From Cupriavidus plantarum (lineage in GTDB: Bacteria > Pseudomonadota > Gammaproteobacteria > Burkholderiales > Burkholderiaceae): a DNA stretch of 64,000 nt. How positions within the stretch are numbered: the stretch's first letter is position 1; each line of letters starts with the position of its first letter. Below the pieces are notes generated by a model. That model did no database searches. It saw nothing but the letters and a program-made list of their open reading frames with translations, and was not told where the DNA came from. Where the stretch lies: positions 744,001 to 808,000 of the forward strand of contig NZ_CAJPUX010000001.1 of the NCBI RefSeq assembly GCF_905397285.1. The letters are read 5' to 3'. This document shows, in pieces, positions 54,720 to 62,874 of this stretch. The position numbers were made by a program, and so were the translations under genes.

Positions 54720-56089
54720 ACGACGAGAACCGCCTGCGTCCGCTGCACGAGGCACTCGACGACCACAGCGCCGAAGGCATCGCGCTGCTGACCGCCGAGC
54801 CCTCGCGGCTGACGATGCTGACGATCGTCGCGACGGCCGCGCTCGTGCTCTGCGCGCTGCTGTGGTCGTTCATCGGGCATGCGGATGTCATCGTCACCGC
54901 GCAAGGTACGCTCGCGCCGGAGTCCGAGGTGCGGCGCTTCTATGCGCCCGTCGATGGCGAGCTCGCCGATCTTTATGTGGCCGAGGGCCAGCCCGTCTCG
55001 AAGGACGACGTGCTCGCGCGCCTCAATGCGCGCGGAGCGATCGAGGCAGCCGCCAAGGCGCTGGAAGCGCAACTCAAGCTCGAGGATTCCGAGCGGGAAT
55101 GGCGGCAGTTCCCCGAGCGCAAGGCGTTGATGGAACGCCGCGCGGCCGCGCTCAAGCAGCAGCTGGAAGTCGGTACGCGCCAGCACGAGAACCGCATGGC
55201 CGAAGGCACCACGCGGCTCGCCGAGCAGCAGCGCGCGCAGTTGCAGGAGGCGCGCAGCAACCTCGAGAACGCACGGCGCGCGCGCGACTTCGCCAGGCAG
55301 GAGCAGGACCGCTATGCGCGGCTCTTCGCGCTGCCCGGCGGCGGGGGCGTGTCGCAGGCGCAGGTGGAAGCCAAGCGCGCCTCGGCGCAGGAGGCCGAGA
55401 ACGGTCTGCGTGTCGCCCAATCGCGGTTGGCGGAACTCGATGCGCGGCTGGCGCGCGAATACACGCAGGCCAGCGCGGATCTCGAGGGTAGCGGGCAGGA
55501 CCTCGCCAACCTGCGCATTCAGTACGACGCCCAGATGCGGGAGATTGGCAGCACCGAGGACAAGCTGCGGCTGCAGGTGCAGACCGCGCGGCTCGTGGCG
55601 GAAGCCGCGGCGCGCATCAAGTTCGAGAACATCGACAAGGACAACTTCCTGCTGATTCTCGCGCCGACGTCCGGCGTGATCACCGATGTCACGTCGACGC
55701 AGCGTGGCGACAAGGTCCAGGCCAACGCGCCCCTCGGCGGCATCGCGCCGAAGGATGCGCGGCCCGTGCTGCGCGTGGAGATCGCCGAACGGGATCGCGC
55801 CTTCCTGCGCGAGGGGCTGCCCGTCAAGCTCAAGTTCAGCGCGTTTCCCTTTCAGCGCTACGGTCTGATCGCGGGCACGCTCGAGTACATCTCGCCAGCG
55901 ACCAAGCCATCGGGCCCGGACAAGCAGCCAGTCTATGAAGGGCGCGTGCGGCTCGCGCAGGACTACTACACCGTGGCGGATCAGAAGTATCCGCTGCGCT
56001 ACGGCATGACCGCCACCGCGGAGATCGTGGTCCGCGAGCGGCGCCTGATCGATCTCGGGCTCGATCCGTTCCGGCAGGTGGCCGGCTAG
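54716..56089 (+). CDS. HlyD-family periplasmic adaptor (membrane fusion protein)
   Basis: The 457-residue protein has one N-terminal membrane helix (about 32-53), a biotinyl-lipoyl-like domain (FYAPVDGELADLYVAEGQPV), a long coiled coil (~100-300) and a C-terminal beta domain (PVLRVEIAERDRAFLREGLP). It should bridge the ABC protein to the TolC-type duct. The start overlaps the FHA gene stop as ATGA, so translation is coupled. Confidence 0.92.
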   Translation: MNDENRLRPLHEALDDHSAEGIALLTAEPSRLTMLTIVATAALVLCALLWSFIGHADVIVTAQGTLAPESEVRRFYAPVDGELADLYVAEGQPVSKDDVLARLNARGAIEAAAKALEAQLKLEDSEREWRQFPERKALMERRAAALKQQLEVGTRQHENRMAEGTTRLAEQQRAQLQEARSNLENARRARDFARQEQDRYARLFALPGGGGVSQAQVEAKRASAQEAENGLRVAQSRLAELDARLAREYTQASADLEGSGQDLANLRIQYDAQMREIGSTEDKLRLQVQTARLVAEAAARIKFENIDKDNFLLILAPTSGVITDVTSTQRGDKVQANAPLGGIAPKDARPVLRVEIAERDRAFLREGLPVKLKFSAFPFQRYGLIAGTLEYISPATKPSGPDKQPVYEGRVRLAQDYYTVADQKYPLRYGMTATAEIVVRERRLIDLGLDPFRQVAG

Positions 56090-56119
56090 CCCGCTTACGA
56101 GAACCAAGGGGAGGATGCG

Positions 56120-56872
56120 ATGACCGCCATCGTGCGAATCGACGAGGAAGTGATCGACGTCGACGAATTCATCCGTGTGCTCAAGCTGACCGGGCAGTTC
56201 GAAGGCATCGTCGAGCAACTCGTGCGCGAGAAGCTGACCGTGCACGCGGCGCGGCGGCAGGGCCTGACGCTGACGCCGGAGGAAATTCAGGCGCGCGCGG
56301 ATCAGTTCCGGCGCGTACAGGGGCTACATCGCGCGGCGGACATGAACCACTACCTCGATGCGCTGGGCATCAGCCTCGACGAGTTCGAGCGCTTCATCAC
56401 GGACAGCCTCTATCAGGAGAAGATGATGGCGCGCGTCTGCGACGATGCGGCCGTCGAGACCTATTTCCAGCTCAACTCCCCGAAGTTCGACAGCATCGAA
56501 GTGAGCCATATCGTCGTCGACAGCGAGGGCAAGGCCCGCGAGCTCGTGTCGTATCTGCAGGACGACCCCGATGCGTTCGCCGACATGGCGCGAGAGCATT
56601 CGATCGCCGATACGCGCGAGCAGGGCGGCGAGATCGGCAAGGTCCTGCGCGGCTCACTCAAGAGCGATATCGAGGCCAAGGTGTTCAACGCGGAGGCCGG
56701 CGATCTCCTGGGTCCGTTCCCGGCCGCCGACCGCTCGTTCTTCGAGGTGTTTCTGGTGCGGGCCAAGCATCCCGCGCGGCTCGATGACGAGGTGGCGGTG
56801 GAAGTGCGCCGGCGGTTGCGCGAAGAGTGGCTGATGGCGAGGGCGCAGGAACATGTCATCGAAGCCCGTTAG
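56120..56872 (+). CDS. Cytoplasmic parvulin-type peptidyl-prolyl isomerase (PpiC/SurA-like)
   Basis: The 250-residue protein has an N-terminal helical SurA-like region (about 1-115) and a parvulin domain (about 118-215: IEVSHIVVDSEG, FADMAREHSIADTREQGGEI). There is no signal peptide, unlike SurA/PrsA, so it probably acts in the cytoplasm as a chaperone for the precursors before export. The next gene starts 20 nt inside it. Parvulin genes accompany C39-type exporters in other bacteria. Confidence 0.88.
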   Translation: MTAIVRIDEEVIDVDEFIRVLKLTGQFEGIVEQLVREKLTVHAARRQGLTLTPEEIQARADQFRRVQGLHRAADMNHYLDALGISLDEFERFITDSLYQEKMMARVCDDAAVETYFQLNSPKFDSIEVSHIVVDSEGKARELVSYLQDDPDAFADMAREHSIADTREQGGEIGKVLRGSLKSDIEAKVFNAEAGDLLGPFPAADRSFFEVFLVRAKHPARLDDEVAVEVRRRLREEWLMARAQEHVIEAR

Positions 56873-59800
56873 CGATTCCGCGACCAACGCCGGGCCCGGC
56901 GCTGACGTCGCGGCCCCCGCGCTCGGCGCTCTGGTTGACTTCCTCGCAACGGTCGAGATCCTGTCGCCGCTGACGCGCGCCGAACTCGAACGCCTTGCGG
57001 CCAGCGCGCGCACGCTGTCGTTCGGTTTCGGCGATACGGTATGCAACGCCGGCGAACCGGCCGATGGCCTGTTCATTGTCCGTAGCGGCTCCGTGCGCGT
57101 GTTCAACGAGGAGCACGGCAAGGAGGTCAGCATGGGCGTTCGCAAGACCGGTGAGGTCTTCGCGGATATCGCCATGCTGCGCGAGTATCGCCACGAGTCG
57201 TCCGTGCGCGCCTCCGGCAAGACCGAACTCCTGTGCATACCGCGCGCGGTCAGCGAGGCAGTGGTAGCCGCGAACCCGGCCGCGCTGGCGTTCATCACGA
57301 GTTACGTGGCGATTAGCTCGGCTGGCGGCTTCGTGGCGCGGCTGTTCGACCTCCGCGGCAAGCTCGATCGCTCGGAGCTCGAGGACGCCGTGCGCAGCGT
57401 GGGCGTCAAGCGCGTGACGGCGGGCCGCGAGATCCTGCATCAGGACGGCCGCGACGATCGGCGGCTTTATATCGTGCGCCAGGGGACCGTGCGCATCGTG
57501 CGTACCGAGGATGGCGAGACCTATCCGCTCGCCACGCTCGGGCAGGGCGACATCTTCGGCGAGCGCGCGTGCGTCATGCGGCAGGAGCAGATCGCGTCCG
57601 CCATCGCGGAGACCGATGTCCGGCTGCTGGTGATACCCGAGAAGACCGTGCAGCTGATTCTCGAGCGCAACGCCAAGCTGCGCGAGGTGCTCGAGGAACG
57701 TATTCGCGTGATCGACCGCGAGCTGCATCGCCAGCAGAAGCTGGCCGAGCGGCGCAAGCGGCCGGTGCTGCTCGATCTGCATTCGAAGCCCGAGTTCGGC
57801 GAACGCGTGATCCGGCGCTTCGCGCTCGTCGAGCAGGCGGAGGAGATGGACTGCGGCGCGGCCTGCCTCGCCATGATCTGCCGCCACCATGGCTTGACGC
57901 TGACGCTCGGCAAGCTGCGCGAACTCGCCAACGTGACCACGGCGGGCGCCACGCTCGACAGTCTCGCGCGGGCCGGGGAGTCGCTGGGCTTCACCACGCG
58001 AGGGGTGCAATGTACACGCGATGCGCTGCTCGGCTTCGAGCTGCCGTTCATCGTGCACTGGGAGGGTTATCACTACGTCGTGGTGTACGGCATCTCGCCG
58101 CACCATGTGTGGGTCGCGGATCCCGCGCTCGGTTTCCGCAAGATGAGTACCGAGGAGTTCGAGCGCGGGTGGAGTGGCACCTGCCTGTTGTTTACGGCGG
58201 GCGAATCGATGGCCCAGCTGGCGGTGGCGCGGTCGCCCTGGCTGCGGTTCATCAGCTATCTGTCGCCGTACAAGCGCATTCTGGCCCACCTGTTCCTTGC
58301 CACGTTCGTGATCCAGCTGCTGGGCGTCGTGCCGCCGCTGATCATCCAGAACATCCTCGACGGCGTCGTCGTGCATCAGAACGTGGGACTGCTGCATCTG
58401 CTGATCGTCGGGCTGATCATCTCCAACGTGTTCACGCAGCTGATGGCGACCATCCGGGCGTACCTGGCGAACTTCATGGTGCGCAACATGGACTTCGCCA
58501 TGATGTCGCACTTTTTCAAGCACACGCTCGCGCTGCCTTTGTCGTTCTTCGCGAAGCGCAAGACCGGCGACATCTTCGCGCGCTTTCAGGAGAACCAGAC
58601 GATCCGCGCGTTCCTGACGGAATCGACGGTCACGACCGCGCTGAACCTGCTGATGGTGTTCATCTATTTCAGCATCATGTTCGTCTACAACGTCAAGCTG
58701 ACGCTGCTGCTGATCGCGTTCGTCATCCCGATCGCGGCGCTGACCGTGATTGTCACACCACGCCTGAAGACATTCGCGCGCGACGTCTTCACGGCTTCGA
58801 CGGATGCCAAGGCTTACCTGATGGAGACGCTCGGCGGCGCGGAGACCGTCAAGGGCATGGGTATCGAGCGCGCCGTGCGGCTGCGCTGGGAGCGCAAGTA
58901 TGCGAAGGCGCTGGACCGGCAGTATCAGGCGCAGTCGTTCCATATCCTCGTCGGCCTCGTCAGTCAGTTGCTGAACGCTGCGACCACGATCGCCGTGCTA
59001 TGGGTCGGGGCCACGCTCGTGCTCGAGCGCGAACTTACCATCGGGCAGCTCATCGCCTTCAATGCCTTCATGGGCAGCGTGCTCGCGCCGTTGATGGGCC
59101 TCGTCGCGTTGTGGGGACAGCTCAACGACGCGGGGGTCGCGATGGAGCGGCTTGGGGACGTGCTCGATCTCGAACCCGAGCAGCGGCCGCAGGACGTGGC
59201 GTCGCGCGTGATGCTTCCGGATCTGCAGGGCGACATCCGGTTCGATGGGGTGTACTTCCGCTATGGCGGCGACGAGACGCAGTACGTGCTCGAGAACATC
59301 AGCTTTCACGTCCGCGCGGGCGAGATGGTGGCGATCGTCGGGCGCAGCGGCTCGGGCAAGACCACGCTGGCCAAGCTGCTTGTGGGCTTCTACAAGCCGA
59401 GCGAGGGCACGATGAGCATCGATGGCTACGACCTCAACGTGATCGATACGGAGTTCTTCCGCGCGCAGGTCGGCTACGTGATGCAGACCAACCTCTTGTT
59501 CTCGGGCACGGTAGCGGAGAACATTGCTTGCGGGGACGATGCGGCCGATCGGCGCCGCATCGAGGAGGTGGCCAAGATGGCCGATGCGCATGCGTTCATT
59601 TCCAAGCTGCCGCTCGGCTACGAGCAGGTGGTGGGCGAGCGCGGCATCGGGCTGTCGGGCGGGCAGATCCAGCGGCTGTGCATCGCGCGCGCCCTGTATC
59701 ACGATCCCCGGCTGCTCGTGTTCGACGAAGCCACGTCGGCGCTCGATACGCAATCGGAGAGCAACATCCTCGCGAACATGCACGACATCCTGCGCGGACG

Positions 59801-59963
59801 AACGGCCGTGATCATCGCGCACCGGCTCAGCACGATCATGCAGGCGGACAAGATCCTCGTGCTCTACGAGGGGGCGATCGTCGAGCAGGGGCGGCACGAG
59901 GAACTGCTCGAGCGGCGGGGCATGTACTACCAGCTGGTGCAGAAACAACTGAGCGCGGCATGA
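56853..59963 (+). CDS. C39-peptidase ABC exporter with two cyclic-nucleotide-binding-like domains
   Basis: The 1036-residue protein has, in order: two cNMP-binding-like domains (about 28-140 and 170-290; the second has GQGDIFGERACV), a C39 peptidase (about 325-455), six membrane helices (about 470-750) and a nucleotide-binding domain (775-1020). The C39 triad is intact: Cys334 (MDCGAACLAM), His407 (YHYVVVYG), Asp423 (ADPALG). Walker A is GRSGSGKT at 830-837 and the signature LSGGQIQR starts at 934. The protease would cut after Gly-Gly and the transporter export the core. The regulatory domains at the N-terminus are unusual for this family and suggest ligand- or phospho-gated export. Confidence 0.93.
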   Translation: MSSKPVSDSATNAGPGADVAAPALGALVDFLATVEILSPLTRAELERLAASARTLSFGFGDTVCNAGEPADGLFIVRSGSVRVFNEEHGKEVSMGVRKTGEVFADIAMLREYRHESSVRASGKTELLCIPRAVSEAVVAANPAALAFITSYVAISSAGGFVARLFDLRGKLDRSELEDAVRSVGVKRVTAGREILHQDGRDDRRLYIVRQGTVRIVRTEDGETYPLATLGQGDIFGERACVMRQEQIASAIAETDVRLLVIPEKTVQLILERNAKLREVLEERIRVIDRELHRQQKLAERRKRPVLLDLHSKPEFGERVIRRFALVEQAEEMDCGAACLAMICRHHGLTLTLGKLRELANVTTAGATLDSLARAGESLGFTTRGVQCTRDALLGFELPFIVHWEGYHYVVVYGISPHHVWVADPALGFRKMSTEEFERGWSGTCLLFTAGESMAQLAVARSPWLRFISYLSPYKRILAHLFLATFVIQLLGVVPPLIIQNILDGVVVHQNVGLLHLLIVGLIISNVFTQLMATIRAYLANFMVRNMDFAMMSHFFKHTLALPLSFFAKRKTGDIFARFQENQTIRAFLTESTVTTALNLLMVFIYFSIMFVYNVKLTLLLIAFVIPIAALTVIVTPRLKTFARDVFTASTDAKAYLMETLGGAETVKGMGIERAVRLRWERKYAKALDRQYQAQSFHILVGLVSQLLNAATTIAVLWVGATLVLERELTIGQLIAFNAFMGSVLAPLMGLVALWGQLNDAGVAMERLGDVLDLEPEQRPQDVASRVMLPDLQGDIRFDGVYFRYGGDETQYVLENISFHVRAGEMVAIVGRSGSGKTTLAKLLVGFYKPSEGTMSIDGYDLNVIDTEFFRAQVGYVMQTNLLFSGTVAENIACGDDAADRRRIEEVAKMADAHAFISKLPLGYEQVVGERGIGLSGGQIQRLCIARALYHDPRLLVFDEATSALDTQSESNILANMHDILRGRTAVIIAHRLSTIMQADKILVLYEGAIVEQGRHEELLERRGMYYQLVQKQLSAA

Positions 59964-61360
59964 AACTCTTCAATCCCGGGCGACCGGCGCCATCCTCGGA
60001 CGATGCACAGAACGACACCGCCACGTCGACGTCCCTATCGGCCGCCTCGTTTGGCTCGCGCCTGACCACGTCCACGGTATCCTTCGCGGGGCTCATCGAG
60101 CGTCTCGAGATCCTCCGCTCGACGCTACGCTGGTCGTCGCGGCTCGAACGCCCCGAGATCGAAAAGCTGCTCAAGCAGGCCACGTCGCTGCGGGACGAAG
60201 TCATGGGCCTTTCGCATCGCGAGCGCTTCGTGCAGGCGGCGGCGAAGGAGGGCGTTGCGGCCGAGGAGATACCGCGGGAGTTGGCACCCGAGGTCGAACC
60301 CATCGCCCAATCTTCCCGCGAGCGCCGTCAGGCACTGCTGGAGCGGAGCTTCGTGTTCGAAGGCACGTTCGGGGACAACGCGAGGCTGCTCGAAGCGCTG
60401 GAGATCGCGGAGAAGGCGGCGCCCACCGATCTGCCTGTGCTGATCGACGGCGAAAGCGGCACCGGCAAGGAATTGATGGCGAAGGTGATTCACGCCAACG
60501 GTTCGCGCGTGGAGCGGCCGTTCATCTCCGTCAACTGCGGCGCGATTCCCGACAGCCTGCTCGAGTCCGAGCTCTTCGGCCATCGCAAGGGGGCGTTCAC
60601 GGGGGCGAGCAACGATCGAAAGGGCAAGTTCGAGAGCGCGCATACGGGTACGATCTTCCTCGACGAGATCGGCGAACTGCCGCTGACAGGGCAGGTCAAG
60701 CTCCTGCGGGTACTGGAGGCGCATGAAATCCAGCGCGTGGGTTCGGACGAGGTAATTGCCGTCGACACGCGCATCGTCGCCGCGACCAACAAGGATCTGC
60801 GGCGCATGAGCCAGGATGGGACGTTCCGCGAAGATCTGTTCTATCGGCTCAGTGTGATTCATGTGTCGCTGCCCGCGCTGCGTGAACGCCGCGACGAGAT
60901 TCCGCTGCTGGTCGCCTACTTCGGCGACGAAGCGGCGGGTCAGCTGAAGCGCCGGCCCGTGAAGCTCACGCCGCGGCTGCGCGACTTCCTGCTGCACTAC
61001 GGTTATCCCGGCAATATCCGGGAACTGCGCAACCTGATGTACCGGTTGTCCTGCCTGGCCGGCGATACCGCCGATCTCGCGCATCTGCCGCCCGATATTC
61101 GTCCGGGCCCAGCGGCGCAGGCCAAGGTCGCGGCCGGGATCGATGCGCCGGTGCCGACGTCGCTCAGCGAGGCCAAGCGCGCGGCCAGCGACGAGGCCGA
61201 GCGCGCGTTTCTCGAACGCGGGTTGCAGGAGGTTGGGGGGACGGTGGCCGAACTGGCGCGTCGTTTCGAGATGAACCGCTCGCACGTGCAGATGCTGCTC
61301 AAGAAGCATGGCATCCACTCGAAGGATTTCCGGGCGGGACGTCAGGCGGACGGGAAGTAG
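59960..61360 (+). CDS. Sigma-54-dependent transcriptional activator
   Basis: The 466-residue protein has an N-terminal ~135-residue region with no receiver, GAF or PAS motif but a predicted coiled coil (LIERLEILRSTLRW, RPEIEKLLKQATSLRDEV). A AAA+ domain follows with Walker A GESGTGKE (164-171), GAFTGA (211-216) and the arginine finger region, then a C-terminal FIS-type helix-turn-helix (VAELARRFEMNRSHVQMLL). It overlaps the exporter stop as ATGA. It is the obvious activator of the four -24/-12 promoters here. Its sensing mechanism is unknown; with no receiver, control by phosphorylation or by another protein is possible. Confidence 0.92.
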   Translation: MKLFNPGRPAPSSDDAQNDTATSTSLSAASFGSRLTTSTVSFAGLIERLEILRSTLRWSSRLERPEIEKLLKQATSLRDEVMGLSHRERFVQAAAKEGVAAEEIPRELAPEVEPIAQSSRERRQALLERSFVFEGTFGDNARLLEALEIAEKAAPTDLPVLIDGESGTGKELMAKVIHANGSRVERPFISVNCGAIPDSLLESELFGHRKGAFTGASNDRKGKFESAHTGTIFLDEIGELPLTGQVKLLRVLEAHEIQRVGSDEVIAVDTRIVAATNKDLRRMSQDGTFREDLFYRLSVIHVSLPALRERRDEIPLLVAYFGDEAAGQLKRRPVKLTPRLRDFLLHYGYPGNIRELRNLMYRLSCLAGDTADLAHLPPDIRPGPAAQAKVAAGIDAPVPTSLSEAKRAASDEAERAFLERGLQEVGGTVAELARRFEMNRSHVQMLLKKHGIHSKDFRAGRQADGK

Positions 61361-61364
61361 GGGG

Positions 61365-62138
61365 TCAGACCTCCGGGTTCAGCAGCGTTCGATCGGAACC
61401 GCCTCCGATATCCTCGGCCCGGATCACGATCACCGACACGTTGTCATGCCCGCCATTGGCCAGCGCGAGATCGACGAGTTCGCGCGCGGCCGATGCGCAA
61501 TCGCCGCACGCCATCGCCTCGGCGATCGCGGGATCCTCGACTTCGTTGCTGAGGCCATCGCTGCACAGCAGGAACATGTCGCCATCGCCGATCTCGACCT
61601 GCAGATCTTCGAGGCTCAGCGAAGCCGCCGCGCCTACCGCGCGTGTGATCGTGTTGTGCGCCGGATGCCGCCGCGCCTGCTCGGCGGTAATGAGCCCGCG
61701 CGCGCGCAAGCGCTCCACCTGGCTGTGGTCGCGCGTGAGTTGCTTGAGATGTCCATCGCGATAGAGATAGAGCCGGCTGTCGCCGGCCCACAGGCACGCG
61801 CATCGCCGCTCGCAGGCCATCAGCGCCACGACGGTGCTGCCGATCACGCGCACCTGCATGCGCGCCGCTTCGTCGATCAGCACCTGGTTGACCGCCTGCA
61901 GCGTCGTGCGCGCGGTGGCCACCGCGTCGTCGAGTTCCTGCGCGGGGGGCATCGCCTCGAGCGCCTGCACGATCGTGCGGCTGGCGAAGTCGCCCACGGC
62001 ATGGCCGCCCATGCCGTCGGCAACCGCCCAGATGCCGCGCTCGGGGGCATCGAAGCAGGCGTCTTCATTGCGTTCCCTGACCAGTCCGACGTCGGTACAG
62101 GCGGCGGAGGTCCAGCGGAATTGCGTAGCGCAGGTCAC
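61365..62138 (-). CDS. PP2C-family protein phosphatase
   Basis: The 257-residue product has the PP2C metal-site motifs LVRERNEDACF, VADGMGGHAVGD, WAGDSRLYLY, LCSDGLSNEV and GGHDNVSVIV. It would reverse the kinase (45190). The GTG start at 62138 follows a GGAGAG ribosome-binding site and gives the usual family N-terminus; an ATG at 62198 would add 20 residues of Arg/Ala-rich sequence. It lies 70 nt after precursor 5 on the same strand and is probably co-transcribed from the sigma-54 promoter at 62544, which would give feedback. It ends 4 nt from the convergent activator gene. Confidence 0.9.
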   Translation of the reverse strand: MTCATQFRWTSAACTDVGLVRERNEDACFDAPERGIWAVADGMGGHAVGDFASRTIVQALEAMPPAQELDDAVATARTTLQAVNQVLIDEAARMQVRVIGSTVVALMACERRCACLWAGDSRLYLYRDGHLKQLTRDHSQVERLRARGLITAEQARRHPAHNTITRAVGAAASLSLEDLQVEIGDGDMFLLCSDGLSNEVEDPAIAEAMACGDCASAARELVDLALANGGHDNVSVIVIRAEDIGGGSDRTLLNPEV

Positions 62139-62207
62139 GGTGCTCTCCGGCGCGGATCGAAAGCGGCCCCGCGCAAGCGCCGCCCCCCGGGGCAGCATAA
62201 CGCCGGC

Positions 62208-62501
62208 TCAGACCAGCCGGCCCTTGTTCTTCGCACCCTGGCCCGCATCGACGCTGATCGTGGAGTTCGGCGCGTCGTTGCGGACGTCGATGTTCTGGAA
62301 CTGATTGTTCATCTGTTCAGCATAGAAGCTGTAATTGATCTCGTAAAAGTTCACGACAGGAGCCATGGCGCTCGCGCGCGGCGCGACGTAAGGCTGAATC
62401 CAGCCAAACACCCACTGCGCGCCGCCGCCGCGCACGCAGGACATCGCGCGGAAATCGAGTTCGCGGCGGACGGCAAGGTCCTTGATCGTCAGGGTGGCCA
62501 T
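62208..62501 (-). CDS. Gly-Gly-leader peptide precursor 5 (aromatic core)
   Basis: The 97-residue protein has leader MATLTIKDLAVRRELDFRAM, SCVRGG and a 71-residue Cys-free core with aromatics (QWVFGWIQPY; NFYEINYSFYAEQ) and a NNQFQN motif. Ribosome-binding site GGAG precedes the ATG. It is first in an operon with the PP2C gene, behind a sigma-54 promoter. Confidence 0.82.
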   Translation of the reverse strand: MATLTIKDLAVRRELDFRAMSCVRGGGAQWVFGWIQPYVAPRASAMAPVVNFYEINYSFYAEQMNNQFQNIDVRNDAPNSTISVDAGQGAKNKGRLV

Positions 62502-62543
62502 GATGGGTCTCCAGTCGTGTCGTATGTCGGTGCCGGAGTTAGA

Positions 62544-62558
62544 GCAAACGGCATGCCA
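62544..62558 (-). promoter_or_regulatory. Sigma-54 promoter of precursor 5 and the PP2C gene
   Basis: TGGCATGCCGTTTGC on the minus strand, GG-N10-GC, close to the consensus TGGCAC-N5-TTGC. Predicted start near 62533, 32 nt before the ATG. Site B lies about 125 bp upstream. Confidence 0.8.
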
Positions 62559-62662
62559 AACGGCGGTCCCGGGGCAGGGCGCCCCAGACCCAGGCCCGGC
62601 GCGGATTCTAGGGCAGCTTGTCGCCGCCATCGGTCTCCATCGCGCAAAACGGTCGCCGCCGG

Positions 62663-62690
62663 CCCAACACGTCGTGCCGCAACTGTTGGG
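62663..62690. promoter_or_regulatory. Candidate activator site (site B) shared by two divergent sigma-54 promoters
   Basis: CCCAACA (62663-62669), 14-nt spacer, TGTTGGG (62684-62690). It is midway between the precursor 5 promoter and the LRAT-like gene promoter (about 125 and 141 bp from each). Confidence 0.7.
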
Positions 62691-62810
62691 TCGCCACCGA
62701 CCACTCGCCATCCCCATTCACAACCGGCGACGCGCCCCACCGCCCGCCAATGCCCGCCACCAGCGCGCCAGCTCCCGCCGCTGCGGGCCCTGCGTCCCGG
62801 TCGCCCCCGC

Positions 62811-62825
62811 TGGCACGCTTGATGC
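62811..62825 (+). promoter_or_regulatory. Sigma-54 promoter of the LRAT-like gene
   Basis: TGGCACGCTTGATGC, GG-N10-GC, differing at one position from the precursor 3 and 4 promoters. Predicted start near 62837, 38 nt before the ATG at 62875. Confidence 0.8.
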
Positions 62826-62874
62826 AAAAAGGGTGACGCCAGCCAACGAACAACAACCAACGCCCGAGACCGCC

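Noticed and set aside
57569..59959. A long plus-strand frame running into the sigma-54 activator
   Set aside because: This stretch reads the exporter gene in the wrong frame (Arg/Ala-rich, no motif). The activator starts at 59960 with an ATGA overlap.
43905..62501. Lanthipeptide, microviridin or other heavily modified RiPP
   Set aside because: Cores have no Cys and no LanB/LanM, ATP-grasp, YcaO or radical SAM gene is present; the only possible modifying enzyme is the LRAT-like protein.
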